From: Lachnospiraceae bacterium KM106-2
GTDB lineage: Bacteria; Bacillota; Clostridia; Lachnospirales; Lachnospiraceae
DNA length: 64,000 bases
NCBI GenBank assembly: GCA_009731425.1
Contig: AP018794.1
Coordinates: forward strand, 186,001-250,000
Direction of reading: 5' to 3'
In this document: piece by piece, positions 35,946-43,511 of the stretch
Position numbering within the stretch: the stretch's first letter is position 1
How the letters are laid out: every line of letters begins with the position of its first letter
Program-made: the position numbers and the translations under genes
Notes under the pieces: model-generated
Told to the model about the DNA's origin: nothing
The model's input: only the letters and a program-made list of their open reading frames with translations
Database searches by the model: none

Positions 35946-35963
35946 AGGAAACTCTTACTAGCA

Positions 35964-36152
35964 TTATAATGCTTCTTTGGAATTTCGGAATCTATCATAA
36001 CTATTGTAGTTTTCCTTATATAATAGAACATCTTTCTGTATGGAATGCTCTGATGTGGTCGGGAAATACAGTGCATAATCCTGTTCATAATCTAGAATAT
36101 TAAGATTGTTTGGAAAGACAAAATGTTTTGGTTGGTCTGAATTAAAATGCAT
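35964..36152 (-). CDS. Possible small protein of unknown function
   Basis: 62 codons, starting MHFNSDQPKHFVFP and ending YDRFRNSKEAL. It has an excellent SD (AAGGAGGG, 8 bases before ATG), rare for a spurious frame, but the protein has no recognisable domain and its 3' end runs up to the intergenic repeat at 35832-35945. It could be a real small gene, or a gene truncated by repeat insertion. Confidence 0.45.
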   Translation of the reverse strand: MHFNSDQPKHFVFPNNLNILDYEQDYALYFPTTSEHSIQKDVLLYKENYNSYDRFRNSKEAL

Positions 36153-36265
36153 AAATTGTTCCCTCCTTTATAAATTACGATAGTTATTGTTTGCAATTGG
36201 GACATTATTATTCTAAAATAGATAGGTAAAGAACAAAAAAATACGCATTGGAGAGGTTGAAAAAA

Positions 36266-36763
36266 ATGATTGCGTTACAAATACATGATGTGAAAATGTT
36301 TATGGCTTCGTTATTGATGAATCAGACATTTGATCGATTTTTAGTAAATGATGTAGAGATAACAACATTTACAACATTTAAAATGCAAGGAATTTTGAAT
36401 AAGGATTGGTATTCCACTGATGAGATGGAAGCGATGAATGACAAGAATTATGTCAAATGGGAATTACTTCGTCCGATTGCGTACAGCATTATTAAAGGAA
36501 GTAAGACACCAGATCATTTTAAGATCGTACTGCAAGTGAATGCACACGATAATAGACAGATGTTAGCTGCCATCGGAAAAAGTCCGGAAGATAATGATGC
36601 GGCAACCTTTTTCTTAAATATTATATTTGAAGAGAATTCCTTACGTGTGATCAGTGGAACGAGCATTAAAATGTTTACGATGGATAAATCACAGGAGATA
36701 CAGTGGGATCAAGCAGTAAAGCAGTTTTTAACGAAACAGAAAATCGCATTTGAAGAGATTTAA
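36266..36763 (+). CDS. DUF5721-type conserved protein
   Basis: 165 residues from the ATG at 36266 (SD GGAGAGG). Soluble alpha/beta protein: MIALQIHDVKMFMASLLMNQTFDRFLV at the start, WELLRPIAYSIIKG near 70, FFLNIIFEENSLRVISGTSIKMF near 118. It resembles the DUF5721 family found in Lachnospiraceae, of unknown function. It lies just upstream of htpG, whose CIRCE hairpin plus T-run probably terminates it. Confidence 0.75.
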   Translation: MIALQIHDVKMFMASLLMNQTFDRFLVNDVEITTFTTFKMQGILNKDWYSTDEMEAMNDKNYVKWELLRPIAYSIIKGSKTPDHFKIVLQVNAHDNRQMLAAIGKSPEDNDAATFFLNIIFEENSLRVISGTSIKMFTMDKSQEIQWDQAVKQFLTKQKIAFEEI

Positions 36764-36771
36764 ACAGTTTG

Positions 36772-36798
36772 TTAGCACTCATTCGAAATGAGTGCTAA
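36772..36798. promoter_or_regulatory. CIRCE element (HrcA operator)
   Basis: TTAGCACTC-N9-GAGTGCTAA, a perfect match to the CIRCE consensus with the right spacer. It lies 7 bases upstream of the htpG -35 box. A T-run after the second arm means that the same hairpin could terminate the preceding gene. Confidence 0.93.
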
Positions 36799-36805
36799 TT
36801 TTTTC

Positions 36806-36834
36806 TTGACAAGCAAAAATAGAAGTATTATGAT
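36806..36834 (+). promoter_or_regulatory. Promoter of htpG
   Basis: TTGACA, 17-base spacer, TATGAT; directly after CIRCE, so HrcA would repress from an upstream position. Confidence 0.8.
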
Positions 36835-36924
36835 AATAATTGTTCGAAGAAATAAAGTATAAAATGACGAAATGACAGTACATAACTAGCCATTTCCATG
36901 AATAAATAAAAAGGAGCGATTATT

Positions 36925-38931
36925 ATGAATAAAGAACATGGTAGTCTTTCAATTAACTCAGACAATATTTTCCCTATTATTAAAAAATGGTTATATTCCG
37001 ATCATGATATTTTCCTTCGTGAATTAGTATCCAATGCATGTGATGCAGTAACAAAATTAAAGAAATTAGATGTTATGGGTGAATATACACTTCCAGATGA
37101 TTTTAAAGGAAGAGTAGATGTCATCGTAAGTCCTGAAAATAAAACAATCAAAGTCATCGATAACGGTATTGGTATGACAGACGAAGAAGTGAAAAAGTAC
37201 ATCAATCAGATCGCTTTTTCCGGTGCAACTTCATTCTTAGAGCAATACAAAGATAAAACAAGTGAAGACCAGATTATCGGTCACTTCGGTTTAGGTTTTT
37301 ATTCAGCATTCATGGTAGCTGATAAAGTTACAATTGAAACATTATCATTTAAAGATGGAGCAGAAAGTGTTCTATGGGAATCAGAAGGCGGTACTGAATT
37401 TGAGATGAGCGCTGGTACTAAAGAAAGCGTTGGTACTGAGATTACATTATATTTAAATGAAGACAGCTATGAATTTGCAAATGAATTTAGAGTAAAAGAA
37501 ATCTTAAATAAATATTGTTCTTTCATGCCAGTGGAAATCTTCTTCAAAGATGCGGATAAGAAAGAAGAACCTAAAAAAGAAGAAGAGAAAAAAGATGAAG
37601 TTGTAGATGCAACTGTTGATGAAAATGGCAAAGCAAAAGAAGAAGAGAAAAAGCCAGAAGAAAAATCAATCAACAATCCTCATCCATTATGGACAAAACA
37701 TCCTAACGATTGTACGGATGAAGAATACAAAGAGTTTTATCGTGATGTATTCCATGATTACAAAGAACCTTTATTCTGGATCCATTTAAATATGGATTAT
37801 CCATTTAACTTAAAAGGTATTCTTTATTTCCCTAAGATCAACATGCAATACGATACATTAGAAGGCGTTATTAAATTATATAATAACCAGGTATTCATCG
37901 CAGATAATATTAAAGAAGTAATTCCAGAATTCTTAATGTTATTAAAAGGTGTGATCGATTGCCCTGATCTACCACTTAATGTAAGCCGTTCTGCATTACA
38001 AAATGATGGATTCGTTAAGAAGATTTCAGATTATATTACAAAGAAAGTTGCTGATAAGCTTTCTGGTATGTATAAGGTTGATAAAGAAAACTATGAAAAA
38101 TATTGGGATGATATCAATCCATTTATCAAATATGGTTGCTTAAAAGATGATAAGTTCAGAGAAAAAATGAAAGATTATGTAATCTTTAAGAACTTAGAAG
38201 GTAAATATGTAACATTACCTGAATATATCAAAGCTACAAAAGGCGACGAAGCGACAGAAGAAGCTAAGACAGAAGAGCCAAATGCAGAAGAATCAAAAGA
38301 CGGTGCTGCCAAAGAGAAGAAGAAAGATACGGTATATTATGTAACAGATGAGTTACAACAAAGCCAGTATATCAATATGTTTAAGGAAAATGGTATGGAT
38401 GCAGTTATCTTAGCTCATAACATTGACCAGTCATTCATTCAACAATTAGAAATGACAAACGATACTGTTAAATTCCAAAGAATCGATGCGGATGTAACAG
38501 AAAGTGTAAAAGAAGAAGTTTCTAAGGAAGATGAAGAAACATTAAAAGAAAATGCAAAGACGTTAGCTGATTTATTTAAGAAAGTGTTAAATAAAGAAAA
38601 ATTAGAAGTTAAAGTTGAAAAGTTAAAGAATACAAAAGTTTCTTCTATGATCACGTTATCAGAAGAGAGCCGCAGAATGCAAGATATGATGAAGATGTAT
38701 AACATGGGAGGCATGAATCCTGACATGTTAGATGGCGGAGAAACTTTAGTATTAAATGCAAATAATAAATTAGTTCAATATGTGTTAGATCATAAAGAAG
38801 ACGATAAAGTTAATATGTTCTGTGAGCAGTTGTATGATCTTGCAATGATCAGTAATAAGCCATTAGCTCCAGAAGCTATGACAAAATTCATTACAAGAAG
38901 TAATGAGATCATGGAATTACTTGCACAATAG
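36925..38931 (+). CDS. htpG: Molecular chaperone HtpG (Hsp90) with charged inserts
   Basis: ATP-dependent chaperone. 668 residues against about 624 in E. coli. The N-terminal GHKL ATPase has ELVSNACDAVTKL near 34, DNGIGMT near 78 and GHFGLGFYSAFMV near 118. The middle domain has LPLNVSRSALQ. The extra length comes mainly from two Lys/Glu-rich stretches: residues about 209-246 between the N and middle domains, where eukaryotic Hsp90 has its charged linker, and about 438-468 in the middle domain before VYYVTDEL. Heat-shock control through CIRCE/HrcA is expected. Confidence 0.96.
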   Translation: MNKEHGSLSINSDNIFPIIKKWLYSDHDIFLRELVSNACDAVTKLKKLDVMGEYTLPDDFKGRVDVIVSPENKTIKVIDNGIGMTDEEVKKYINQIAFSGATSFLEQYKDKTSEDQIIGHFGLGFYSAFMVADKVTIETLSFKDGAESVLWESEGGTEFEMSAGTKESVGTEITLYLNEDSYEFANEFRVKEILNKYCSFMPVEIFFKDADKKEEPKKEEEKKDEVVDATVDENGKAKEEEKKPEEKSINNPHPLWTKHPNDCTDEEYKEFYRDVFHDYKEPLFWIHLNMDYPFNLKGILYFPKINMQYDTLEGVIKLYNNQVFIADNIKEVIPEFLMLLKGVIDCPDLPLNVSRSALQNDGFVKKISDYITKKVADKLSGMYKVDKENYEKYWDDINPFIKYGCLKDDKFREKMKDYVIFKNLEGKYVTLPEYIKATKGDEATEEAKTEEPNAEESKDGAAKEKKKDTVYYVTDELQQSQYINMFKENGMDAVILAHNIDQSFIQQLEMTNDTVKFQRIDADVTESVKEEVSKEDEETLKENAKTLADLFKKVLNKEKLEVKVEKLKNTKVSSMITLSEESRRMQDMMKMYNMGGMNPDMLDGGETLVLNANNKLVQYVLDHKEDDKVNMFCEQLYDLAMISNKPLAPEAMTKFITRSNEIMELLAQ

Positions 38932-38980
38932 CAAAAAGTCCGATAGTTAATTCAACGTTTTTGGGAATCGCTGCAAAAAT

Positions 38981-39041
38981 CCGCGCAGTAGGCATAATCA
39001 AGCATCTTTGGTGTTTGTTGAAAGCCTACTGCGCGGACTTT
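38981..39041 (+). terminator. Large terminator hairpin after htpG
   Basis: 13-bp perfect stem CCGCGCAGTAGGC / GCCTACTGCGCGG. An inner helix (CAAGCATC / GGTGTTTG) sits in the loop, and a run of T's follows (ACTTTTTT). The rest of the 38932-39225 gap shows nothing I can name. Confidence 0.88.
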
Positions 39042-39225
39042 TTTATGTAAAAATAAAAACATCTCGATCGTTTGAGGGACTTTTCTGCCTTGTCAGAGAG
39101 AAAGAATGTAACAAAATATGGTAAAGAAAACAAAAAAGTGCATTTAGACCTTTTCAAAACAAGTAAAATGTGCTATTATAAGTAGTAATGAAAACTACAT
39201 GAAAAAGATCGTTGGAGGTAAGGTC

Positions 39226-40062
39226 ATGACATACAGAATAATTGGAGATAGTTGTACGGATTTAACAGATAATCTGCTAAAGGATGAACATATTAAAGTT
39301 GTACCATTATCAATCGAAATAGATGGATATCGTATTGAGGATGATGAAACATTTGATCAGGCAGATTTCTTGAGAAGAGTAGCAGAAAGCCCAAATTGTC
39401 CTAAGTCATCTTGTCCTGCGCCTGAGACATATATGAATCTATTTGATATTGAAGGTGATGTTTACGTGGTAACGTTATCTTCTAACTTAAGTGGTTCTTA
39501 CAATAGTGCTATGTTAGCAAAACAACTCTATGAAGAAGAGCATCCAGATGCTCACGTGGCAGTGATTGATTCTTGTTCTGCCAGTGTTGGACAGACAATT
39601 ATCGTAATGAAGATTAAAGAATTAGCTGAGAGTGGACTCCCATTTGAACAAGTGGTTGAACAAGCAACAAAGTATCGTGATGAAGTTACAACAAAGTTTG
39701 TTCTTGAATCATTAGATACACTTCGTAAGAATGGTCGTTTATCAAACTTATCAGCAATGATAGCAAATGTATTAAATATCAAGCCAATCATGGGATCGAC
39801 TCCAGAGGGACAGATTATCAAATTAGATCAGGCAAGAGGGATTAATAAAGCATTAACTATAATGGCTGAATATGTAAAGAAAGATGCTTTTGATGTTCAG
39901 AATCGAATTTTAGGAATCGCTCATTGCAATAATTATGAGAGAGCCTTATATATAAAAGAGGAAATCTTAAAACGTGTACCATTCAAAGATTGCATTATCA
40001 CAGATACTGCTGGAATCAGTAGCTTATATGCAAACGATGGTGGAATCGTAATCGCATACTAG
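39226..40062 (+). CDS. DegV family fatty-acid-binding protein
   Basis: 278 residues from the ATG at 39226 (SD GGAGG, 7 bases away); an earlier in-frame ATG at 39199 lacks one. DegV fold: IIGDSCTDLTDNL at the start, VVTLSSNLSGSYNSAMLA near 85, DSCSASVGQT near 115, LDTLRKNGRLSN near 164 and a C-terminal GGIVIAY. In Gram-positives FakB-type DegV proteins hand fatty acids to the kinase FakA; no kinase gene is nearby. Confidence 0.92.
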   Translation: MTYRIIGDSCTDLTDNLLKDEHIKVVPLSIEIDGYRIEDDETFDQADFLRRVAESPNCPKSSCPAPETYMNLFDIEGDVYVVTLSSNLSGSYNSAMLAKQLYEEEHPDAHVAVIDSCSASVGQTIIVMKIKELAESGLPFEQVVEQATKYRDEVTTKFVLESLDTLRKNGRLSNLSAMIANVLNIKPIMGSTPEGQIIKLDQARGINKALTIMAEYVKKDAFDVQNRILGIAHCNNYERALYIKEEILKRVPFKDCIITDTAGISSLYANDGGIVIAY

Positions 40063-40068
40063 AATAAA

Positions 40069-40102
40069 AAAGGGTGTACCTAAAACGGGTACACCCTTTT
40101 TT
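40069..40102 (+). terminator. Terminator after the DegV gene
   Basis: AAAGGGTGTACC / GGTACACCCTTT stem with T-run. Confidence 0.92.
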
Positions 40103-40105
40103 GGC

Positions 40106-40286
40106 TTGTCGACAAAGTCTCCAAGTTTGGATGAAAGGCACCTTTCATCCACTTTTCAATTGGAATTGCATAGTATTCGCTCGTGCAAGCTGCAAGGAAC
40201 GCAGCCTACTCATACTATGCCAGAATCCAAAAAGCGCGGTTTCTGGATTCTGATTAAAATGGAGAACGAAGTTCTCCAAACCTTTC
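40106..40286 (+). repeat. Intergenic repeat copy B (full-length)
   Basis: Left part (40106-40162) matches 30672-30733; right part (40171-40286) matches copy A on the opposite strand. Four successive hairpins are visible: GGATGAAAGG/CCTTTCATCC, GCATAGTAT/ATACTATGC, CAGAATCCA/TGGATTCTG and GGAGAAC/GTTCTCC. A reading frame runs across it (to 40327), but it has no SD and crosses the hairpins, so I take it as non-coding. Confidence 0.75.
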
Positions 40287-40334
40287 CCCAAGATAGGAAT
40301 CGAGTGAGTGAAAGTGATTGTCTATAGTTTGAAG

Positions 40335-40363
40335 TTGCCAAAATATGGTTTGTGATGTAGAAT
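40335..40363 (+). promoter_or_regulatory. Promoter of the small gene at 40395
   Basis: TTGCCA, 17-base spacer, TAGAAT. It begins about 50 bases after repeat copy B and may also serve the ABC transporter downstream. Confidence 0.5.
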
Positions 40364-40394
40364 GATACTATATTATGGAAATGGAGTGGATGAA

Positions 40395-40613
40395 ATGAAT
40401 GCAATAGCCTTTATCGTAATGTGTGGATGTATGTGTGGGCTAGGAATTACTGTTGTAGAGCAAGTTTTTCAATATAAGAAAAAAAGATTAAAAGAGCAAA
40501 GCAGGACCAATAATTTGGCGATCATATATCAGTTGCTTAGTGCAAGAGAAGATCTTAAATTAGAGGATGTCACTCAAATGCTTGAATTAAGTGATAAAGA
40601 ATTAAAACACTAA
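40395..40613 (+). CDS. Small membrane-anchored protein of unknown function
   Basis: 72 residues from the ATG at 40395 (SD GGAGTGG). One N-terminal hydrophobic segment (about 3-22, AIAFIVMCGCMCGLGITVV) is followed by a basic helix FQYKKKRLKEQSR and a C-terminal segment LLSAREDLKLEDVTQMLELSDKEL that could form a small helix-turn-helix. It lies 83 bases ahead of the ABC transporter. Unknown function. Confidence 0.65.
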   Translation: MNAIAFIVMCGCMCGLGITVVEQVFQYKKKRLKEQSRTNNLAIIYQLLSAREDLKLEDVTQMLELSDKELKH

Positions 40614-40696
40614 GCAGATGTCGAAATTTCCCATATTCGTAACTAAATGAGAAGTATTTCATATAATATTCTATAAGAAGTTATGGGGGAAATATC

Positions 40697-41482
40697 ATGG
40701 GACAACTGCTTACGATTGATCATCTGAATTATTCCTATCATTGCCTTGATGGTGAGACGAAAGCAATTGACGATATGTCTTTTGATGTAGATGAAGGAGA
40801 ATTTGTGGCTGTTGTTGGTCCGAGTGGATGTGGCAAATCTACACTGCTCTCCTTGATCGCAGGCTTACTAACGCCGGGTAGCGGAAGTATTCGGATAAAT
40901 GGAATGGATGTAAAAGAAGCTGGGAAGAATATCGGCTATATGTTGCAAAAGGACCATTTATTAGAATGGAGAACAACGCTTAAGAATCTCACGTTAGGCT
41001 TAGAGATACAACACAAGTTATCTGATAGCAGCTATATTCTGATTAATCAAATGCTAAATACGTATGGACTTATTACATTTGAAAATTCAAAACCAGAAGC
41101 ATTATCCGGTGGAATGAGACAGAGAGCGGCCTTGATCAGGACGTTACTGTTGGAACCGGATATTCTTCTTTTGGATGAACCATTTTCCGCCTTGGATTAT
41201 CAGACCAGACTGGAAGTGGCAGATGATATTTGGGGAATCATTCGCAAAGAGAAAAAAACAGCGATCTTAATTACACATGATATCGCGGAGGCTATTAGTA
41301 TGGCAGACCGCGTAGTTGTATTATCCGACCGTCCTGCAAGAGTAAAAAATATCGTGGATATCCATTTGACGATGGAGGGTGTGAGAACACCATTTCGAGC
41401 TAGAAGTGCGCCAGAGTTTAGTGATTATTTTAATCTAATCTGGAAGGAATTAAATGAAGATGAGAAATCAATCAAGGCGTGA
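40697..41482 (+). CDS. ABC transporter ATP-binding protein (SsuB/TauB/NrtD type)
   Basis: 261 residues. P-loop GPSGCGKST near 42, Q-loop YMLQKDHLLEWRT, signature LSGGMRQRAAL, Walker B ILLLDEPFSALD, switch ITHDIAEAISMAD. The LLEWRT and DEPFSALDYQTR segments are typical of the nitrate/sulfonate/taurine/thiamine-precursor importer class. The 3' end overlaps the permease gene by 29 bases. The substrate cannot be read from this subunit. Confidence 0.92.
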   Translation: MGQLLTIDHLNYSYHCLDGETKAIDDMSFDVDEGEFVAVVGPSGCGKSTLLSLIAGLLTPGSGSIRINGMDVKEAGKNIGYMLQKDHLLEWRTTLKNLTLGLEIQHKLSDSSYILINQMLNTYGLITFENSKPEALSGGMRQRAALIRTLLLEPDILLLDEPFSALDYQTRLEVADDIWGIIRKEKKTAILITHDIAEAISMADRVVVLSDRPARVKNIVDIHLTMEGVRTPFRARSAPEFSDYFNLIWKELNEDEKSIKA

Positions 41483-42293
41483 CCTAAAACGTTCGCTTCG
41501 TGACAAATCGATGTCAGAGGCGCAGCGCAGCTATATTAAGAATTATCTTACTATGCTGAATCAGGTGCGTATCTATCAAATTATCATCTTGGTTGCTTTT
41601 ATTGCTTTGTGGGAGGGCCTTACGGCTGTTAAGATCATAGATCCATTTGTATTTAGTTCGCCATCAAGGGTGATAGGTACTTTTCTTACAATGGCTATGG
41701 ATGGAAGTATTTTTTATCATATGGGAGTTACGTTGGCAGAGACTTTTATCAGCTTTGCCCTTGTGATCATCATTGGAATTATCGTTGCGGTGATTCTGTG
41801 GTGGAATGAGAAGGCGTCCCGAGTACTAGAACCATATATGGTAGTGCTCAATAGTTTGCCAAAATCAGCATTAGCGCCGGTCTTTATCGTATGGCTGGGA
41901 AATAATATGAAGACGATCATTGTGGCTGCCGTATTGGTTGCATTATTTGGAACGATCATAACACTCTATACCGACTTTACCGGTGTGGAAGAAGATAAAG
42001 TGAAATTGATCCATACGCTTGGAGGAAATAAGAAAGATGTATTATTGAAAGTCATTTTACCAAGCAATATTCCATCAATCTTAAGTATTATGAAAGTAAA
42101 TATCGGATTATCTTTAGTGGGTGTCATCATTGGTGAGTTCCTGGCTGCCAAAGCAGGTTTAGGTTATTTAATCATATATGGAAGTCAGGTATTTAAACTA
42201 GACTGGGTAATTATGTCTATCGTGATCCTGTGTCTTATGGCAACGCTTCTTTATAAATTGCTCAATTCAGTCGAAAAACATTTCAATCACTGA
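41454..42293 (+). CDS. ABC transporter permease (SsuC/TauC type)
   Basis: 279 residues. A basic cytoplasmic N-terminus (about 1-38) precedes six hydrophobic segments. The EAA-like loop reads VKLIHTLGGNKKDVLLKVILPSNIPSIL near 180. NSLPKSALAPVFIVWLG is the typical SsuC/TauC motif. It pairs with the ATPase upstream. No substrate-binding protein gene is adjacent, so the solute is unknown; the usual family substrates are sulfonates, nitrate or pyrimidine/thiamine precursors. Confidence 0.92.
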   Translation: MKMRNQSRRDLKRSLRDKSMSEAQRSYIKNYLTMLNQVRIYQIIILVAFIALWEGLTAVKIIDPFVFSSPSRVIGTFLTMAMDGSIFYHMGVTLAETFISFALVIIIGIIVAVILWWNEKASRVLEPYMVVLNSLPKSALAPVFIVWLGNNMKTIIVAAVLVALFGTIITLYTDFTGVEEDKVKLIHTLGGNKKDVLLKVILPSNIPSILSIMKVNIGLSLVGVIIGEFLAAKAGLGYLIIYGSQVFKLDWVIMSIVILCLMATLLYKLLNSVEKHFNH

Positions 42294-42433
42294 TGAGGGC
42301 GGCGCTTTTTATCGAGCGCCCTACATAGAACTAAAAAAATGAAGAAAATACCAATAAGTACTTGAAAAAAGTAGTCAAGTATATTAAAATAGTTGTGGAT
42401 TCAGTTCAAACAATTAAAAATATTTAGTCATAT

Positions 42434-42506
42434 GCTTCCGTAGCTCAGTTGGTAGAGCACTTCACTCGTAATGAAGGGGTCGCGTGTTCGAATCACGTCG
42501 GAAGCT
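42434..42506 (+). tRNA. tRNA-Thr (anticodon CGT)
   Basis: Acceptor arms GCTTCCG / CGGAAGC pair fully. The D-arm is GCTC-AGTTGGTA-GAGC; the anticodon stem CTTCA / TGAAG encloses CTCGTAA with anticodon CGT; the T-loop is TTCGAAT. The discriminator base is T and CCA is not encoded. It reads the Thr codon ACG. Confidence 0.96.
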
Positions 42507-42512
42507 TAATAA

Positions 42513-42548
42513 AAAAGAGAAATCTATCATAGATTTCTCTTTTTTTTG
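42513..42548 (+). terminator. Terminator after tRNA-Thr, bidirectional
   Basis: AAAGAGAAATCTA / TAGATTTCTCTTT stem flanked by an A-run and a T-run. It also ends the convergent GntR gene. Confidence 0.9.
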
Positions 42549-42556
42549 TTATGTAG

Positions 42557-43219
42557 CTAATTCTCTTCGGAAAAGATTCTTTGTGCAACACATTTAACAT
42601 GTTCTAATATAGCAGCCTTGGCAAATTCATGTTTTCCGGTCTCTAGATAATGAATGATCATACGATGTTCTTCCAGGGCATTTTTCTTATGAGAATTTAA
42701 GGTTCCTGATAGTACATTGAATCGGATCATCATATTATTCATTTTCTCAATCATTTCCACTAATAACGTATTATTTGATAAGTTGGCGAGAAGCGTATGG
42801 AACTCGCAGTCTAGTTCTGCATAACGAATGTTATTATCGGGTTCGTTCTCAAATAGCTCCAGTTGCTTATGATAACTATCGTAAAGATTTGTGATCGTAT
42901 CCTTCGGTAATGGGAAAGTTACTAGATCGATCACAAGTGGTTCCAGATTCGATCGGATGATCGTAATATCCTCGATATCTTTCTCTGTGATCTTTGACAC
43001 ATAGATATGGCCGGTATTATCGGCGAATGCTAGTTTCTCATAGACAAGTTGCTGAAGGGCAGAGCGGATCGGAGTTCTGCTGATCGATAATGTGGAGCTA
43101 AGCTGTTCTTCCACAAGGGGAGCTCCAGGTTGTAATGTATTCGAGTAGATTGCCTGTTTGATTGAAAGATAGGCTTGTTCTTTTAAGGTAATAGCCTTTT
43201 TAATTGGTTCTAATCCCAT
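42557..43219 (-). CDS. GntR-family regulator, FCD (FadR) subfamily
   Basis: 220 residues from the ATG at 43219 (SD TGAGGTG). The N-terminal winged helix has AYLSIKQAIYSNTLQPGAPL and LSISRTPIRSALQQL. The all-helical FCD effector domain has metal-binding residues in ELDCEFHTLLANLS, EEHRMIIHYLETG and AILEHVK. FCD regulators usually sense carboxylates or amino acids. It is divergent from the RocB operon; the perfect palindrome ATGTATACAT lies 22 bases upstream of its start, so autoregulation and control of the operon are likely. Confidence 0.93.
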   Translation of the reverse strand: MGLEPIKKAITLKEQAYLSIKQAIYSNTLQPGAPLVEEQLSSTLSISRTPIRSALQQLVYEKLAFADNTGHIYVSKITEKDIEDITIIRSNLEPLVIDLVTFPLPKDTITNLYDSYHKQLELFENEPDNNIRYAELDCEFHTLLANLSNNTLLVEMIEKMNNMMIRFNVLSGTLNSHKKNALEEHRMIIHYLETGKHEFAKAAILEHVKCVAQRIFSEEN

Positions 43220-43241
43220 ATCACACCTCAATTTCAAAAAA

Positions 43242-43251
43242 ATGTATACAT
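43242..43251. promoter_or_regulatory. Palindrome ATGTATACAT, putative GntR operator
   Basis: Perfect 10-bp palindrome just ahead of the GntR gene. Related sites: 43308-43317 (ATATATACAT), 43374-43383 (ATGTATACAG), 50158-50167 (CTGTATACAT) and 50289-50298 (CAGTATACAT). Confidence 0.6.
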
Positions 43252-43345
43252 AATATATTAACTTTATTATAGGGGAAGAAAGATGAGGATGCAAGTGAAA
43301 TAGGTAAATATATACATTAAAATGGAAAAATATTGTTTTGATGTA

Positions 43346-43383
43346 TTGACAATAAATACCTACTATGCTATAAATGTATACAG
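43346..43383 (+). promoter_or_regulatory. Promoter with overlapping operator, RocB operon
   Basis: TTGACA (43346-43351), 17-base spacer, TATAAA (43369-43374); ATGTATACAG (43374-43383) overlaps the -10 and start point, a position suited to repression. Confidence 0.7.
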
Positions 43384-43402
43384 TACACGAAATAAATTAG
43401 CA

Positions 43403-43440
43403 AAGAAGCTACGGCAGTTACCTGTTGTAGCTTCTTTTTT
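43403..43440 (+). terminator. Intrinsic terminator-like hairpin in the leader of the RocB operon
   Basis: AAGAAGCTAC / GTAGCTTCTT 10-bp stem followed by TTTT, only about 25 bases after the expected transcription start and 70 bases before the first gene. It would stop transcription unless bypassed. Confidence 0.75.
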
Positions 43441-43511
43441 CTCGTTTATAGGAAAGTTTGCTGAGAACCCCTATAAATAAAAAACGGAATTAGTGCAAGG
43501 GAGGAATACAT

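Noticed and set aside
35864-36088. 74-codon minus-strand frame over repeat copy A
   Set aside because: Starts inside another candidate frame and ends in the repeat; the shared stop with copy B reflects common descent of the element.
37467-38726. Ser/Phe-rich minus-strand frames opposite htpG
   Set aside because: They are reverse shadows of the Lys/Glu-rich inserts, with no SD and atypical composition.
40106-40327. 73-codon frame over the intergenic repeat
   Set aside because: It has no SD, spans four hairpins, and only aligns with copy A in a different, non-genic frame; best read as a repeat, not a gene.
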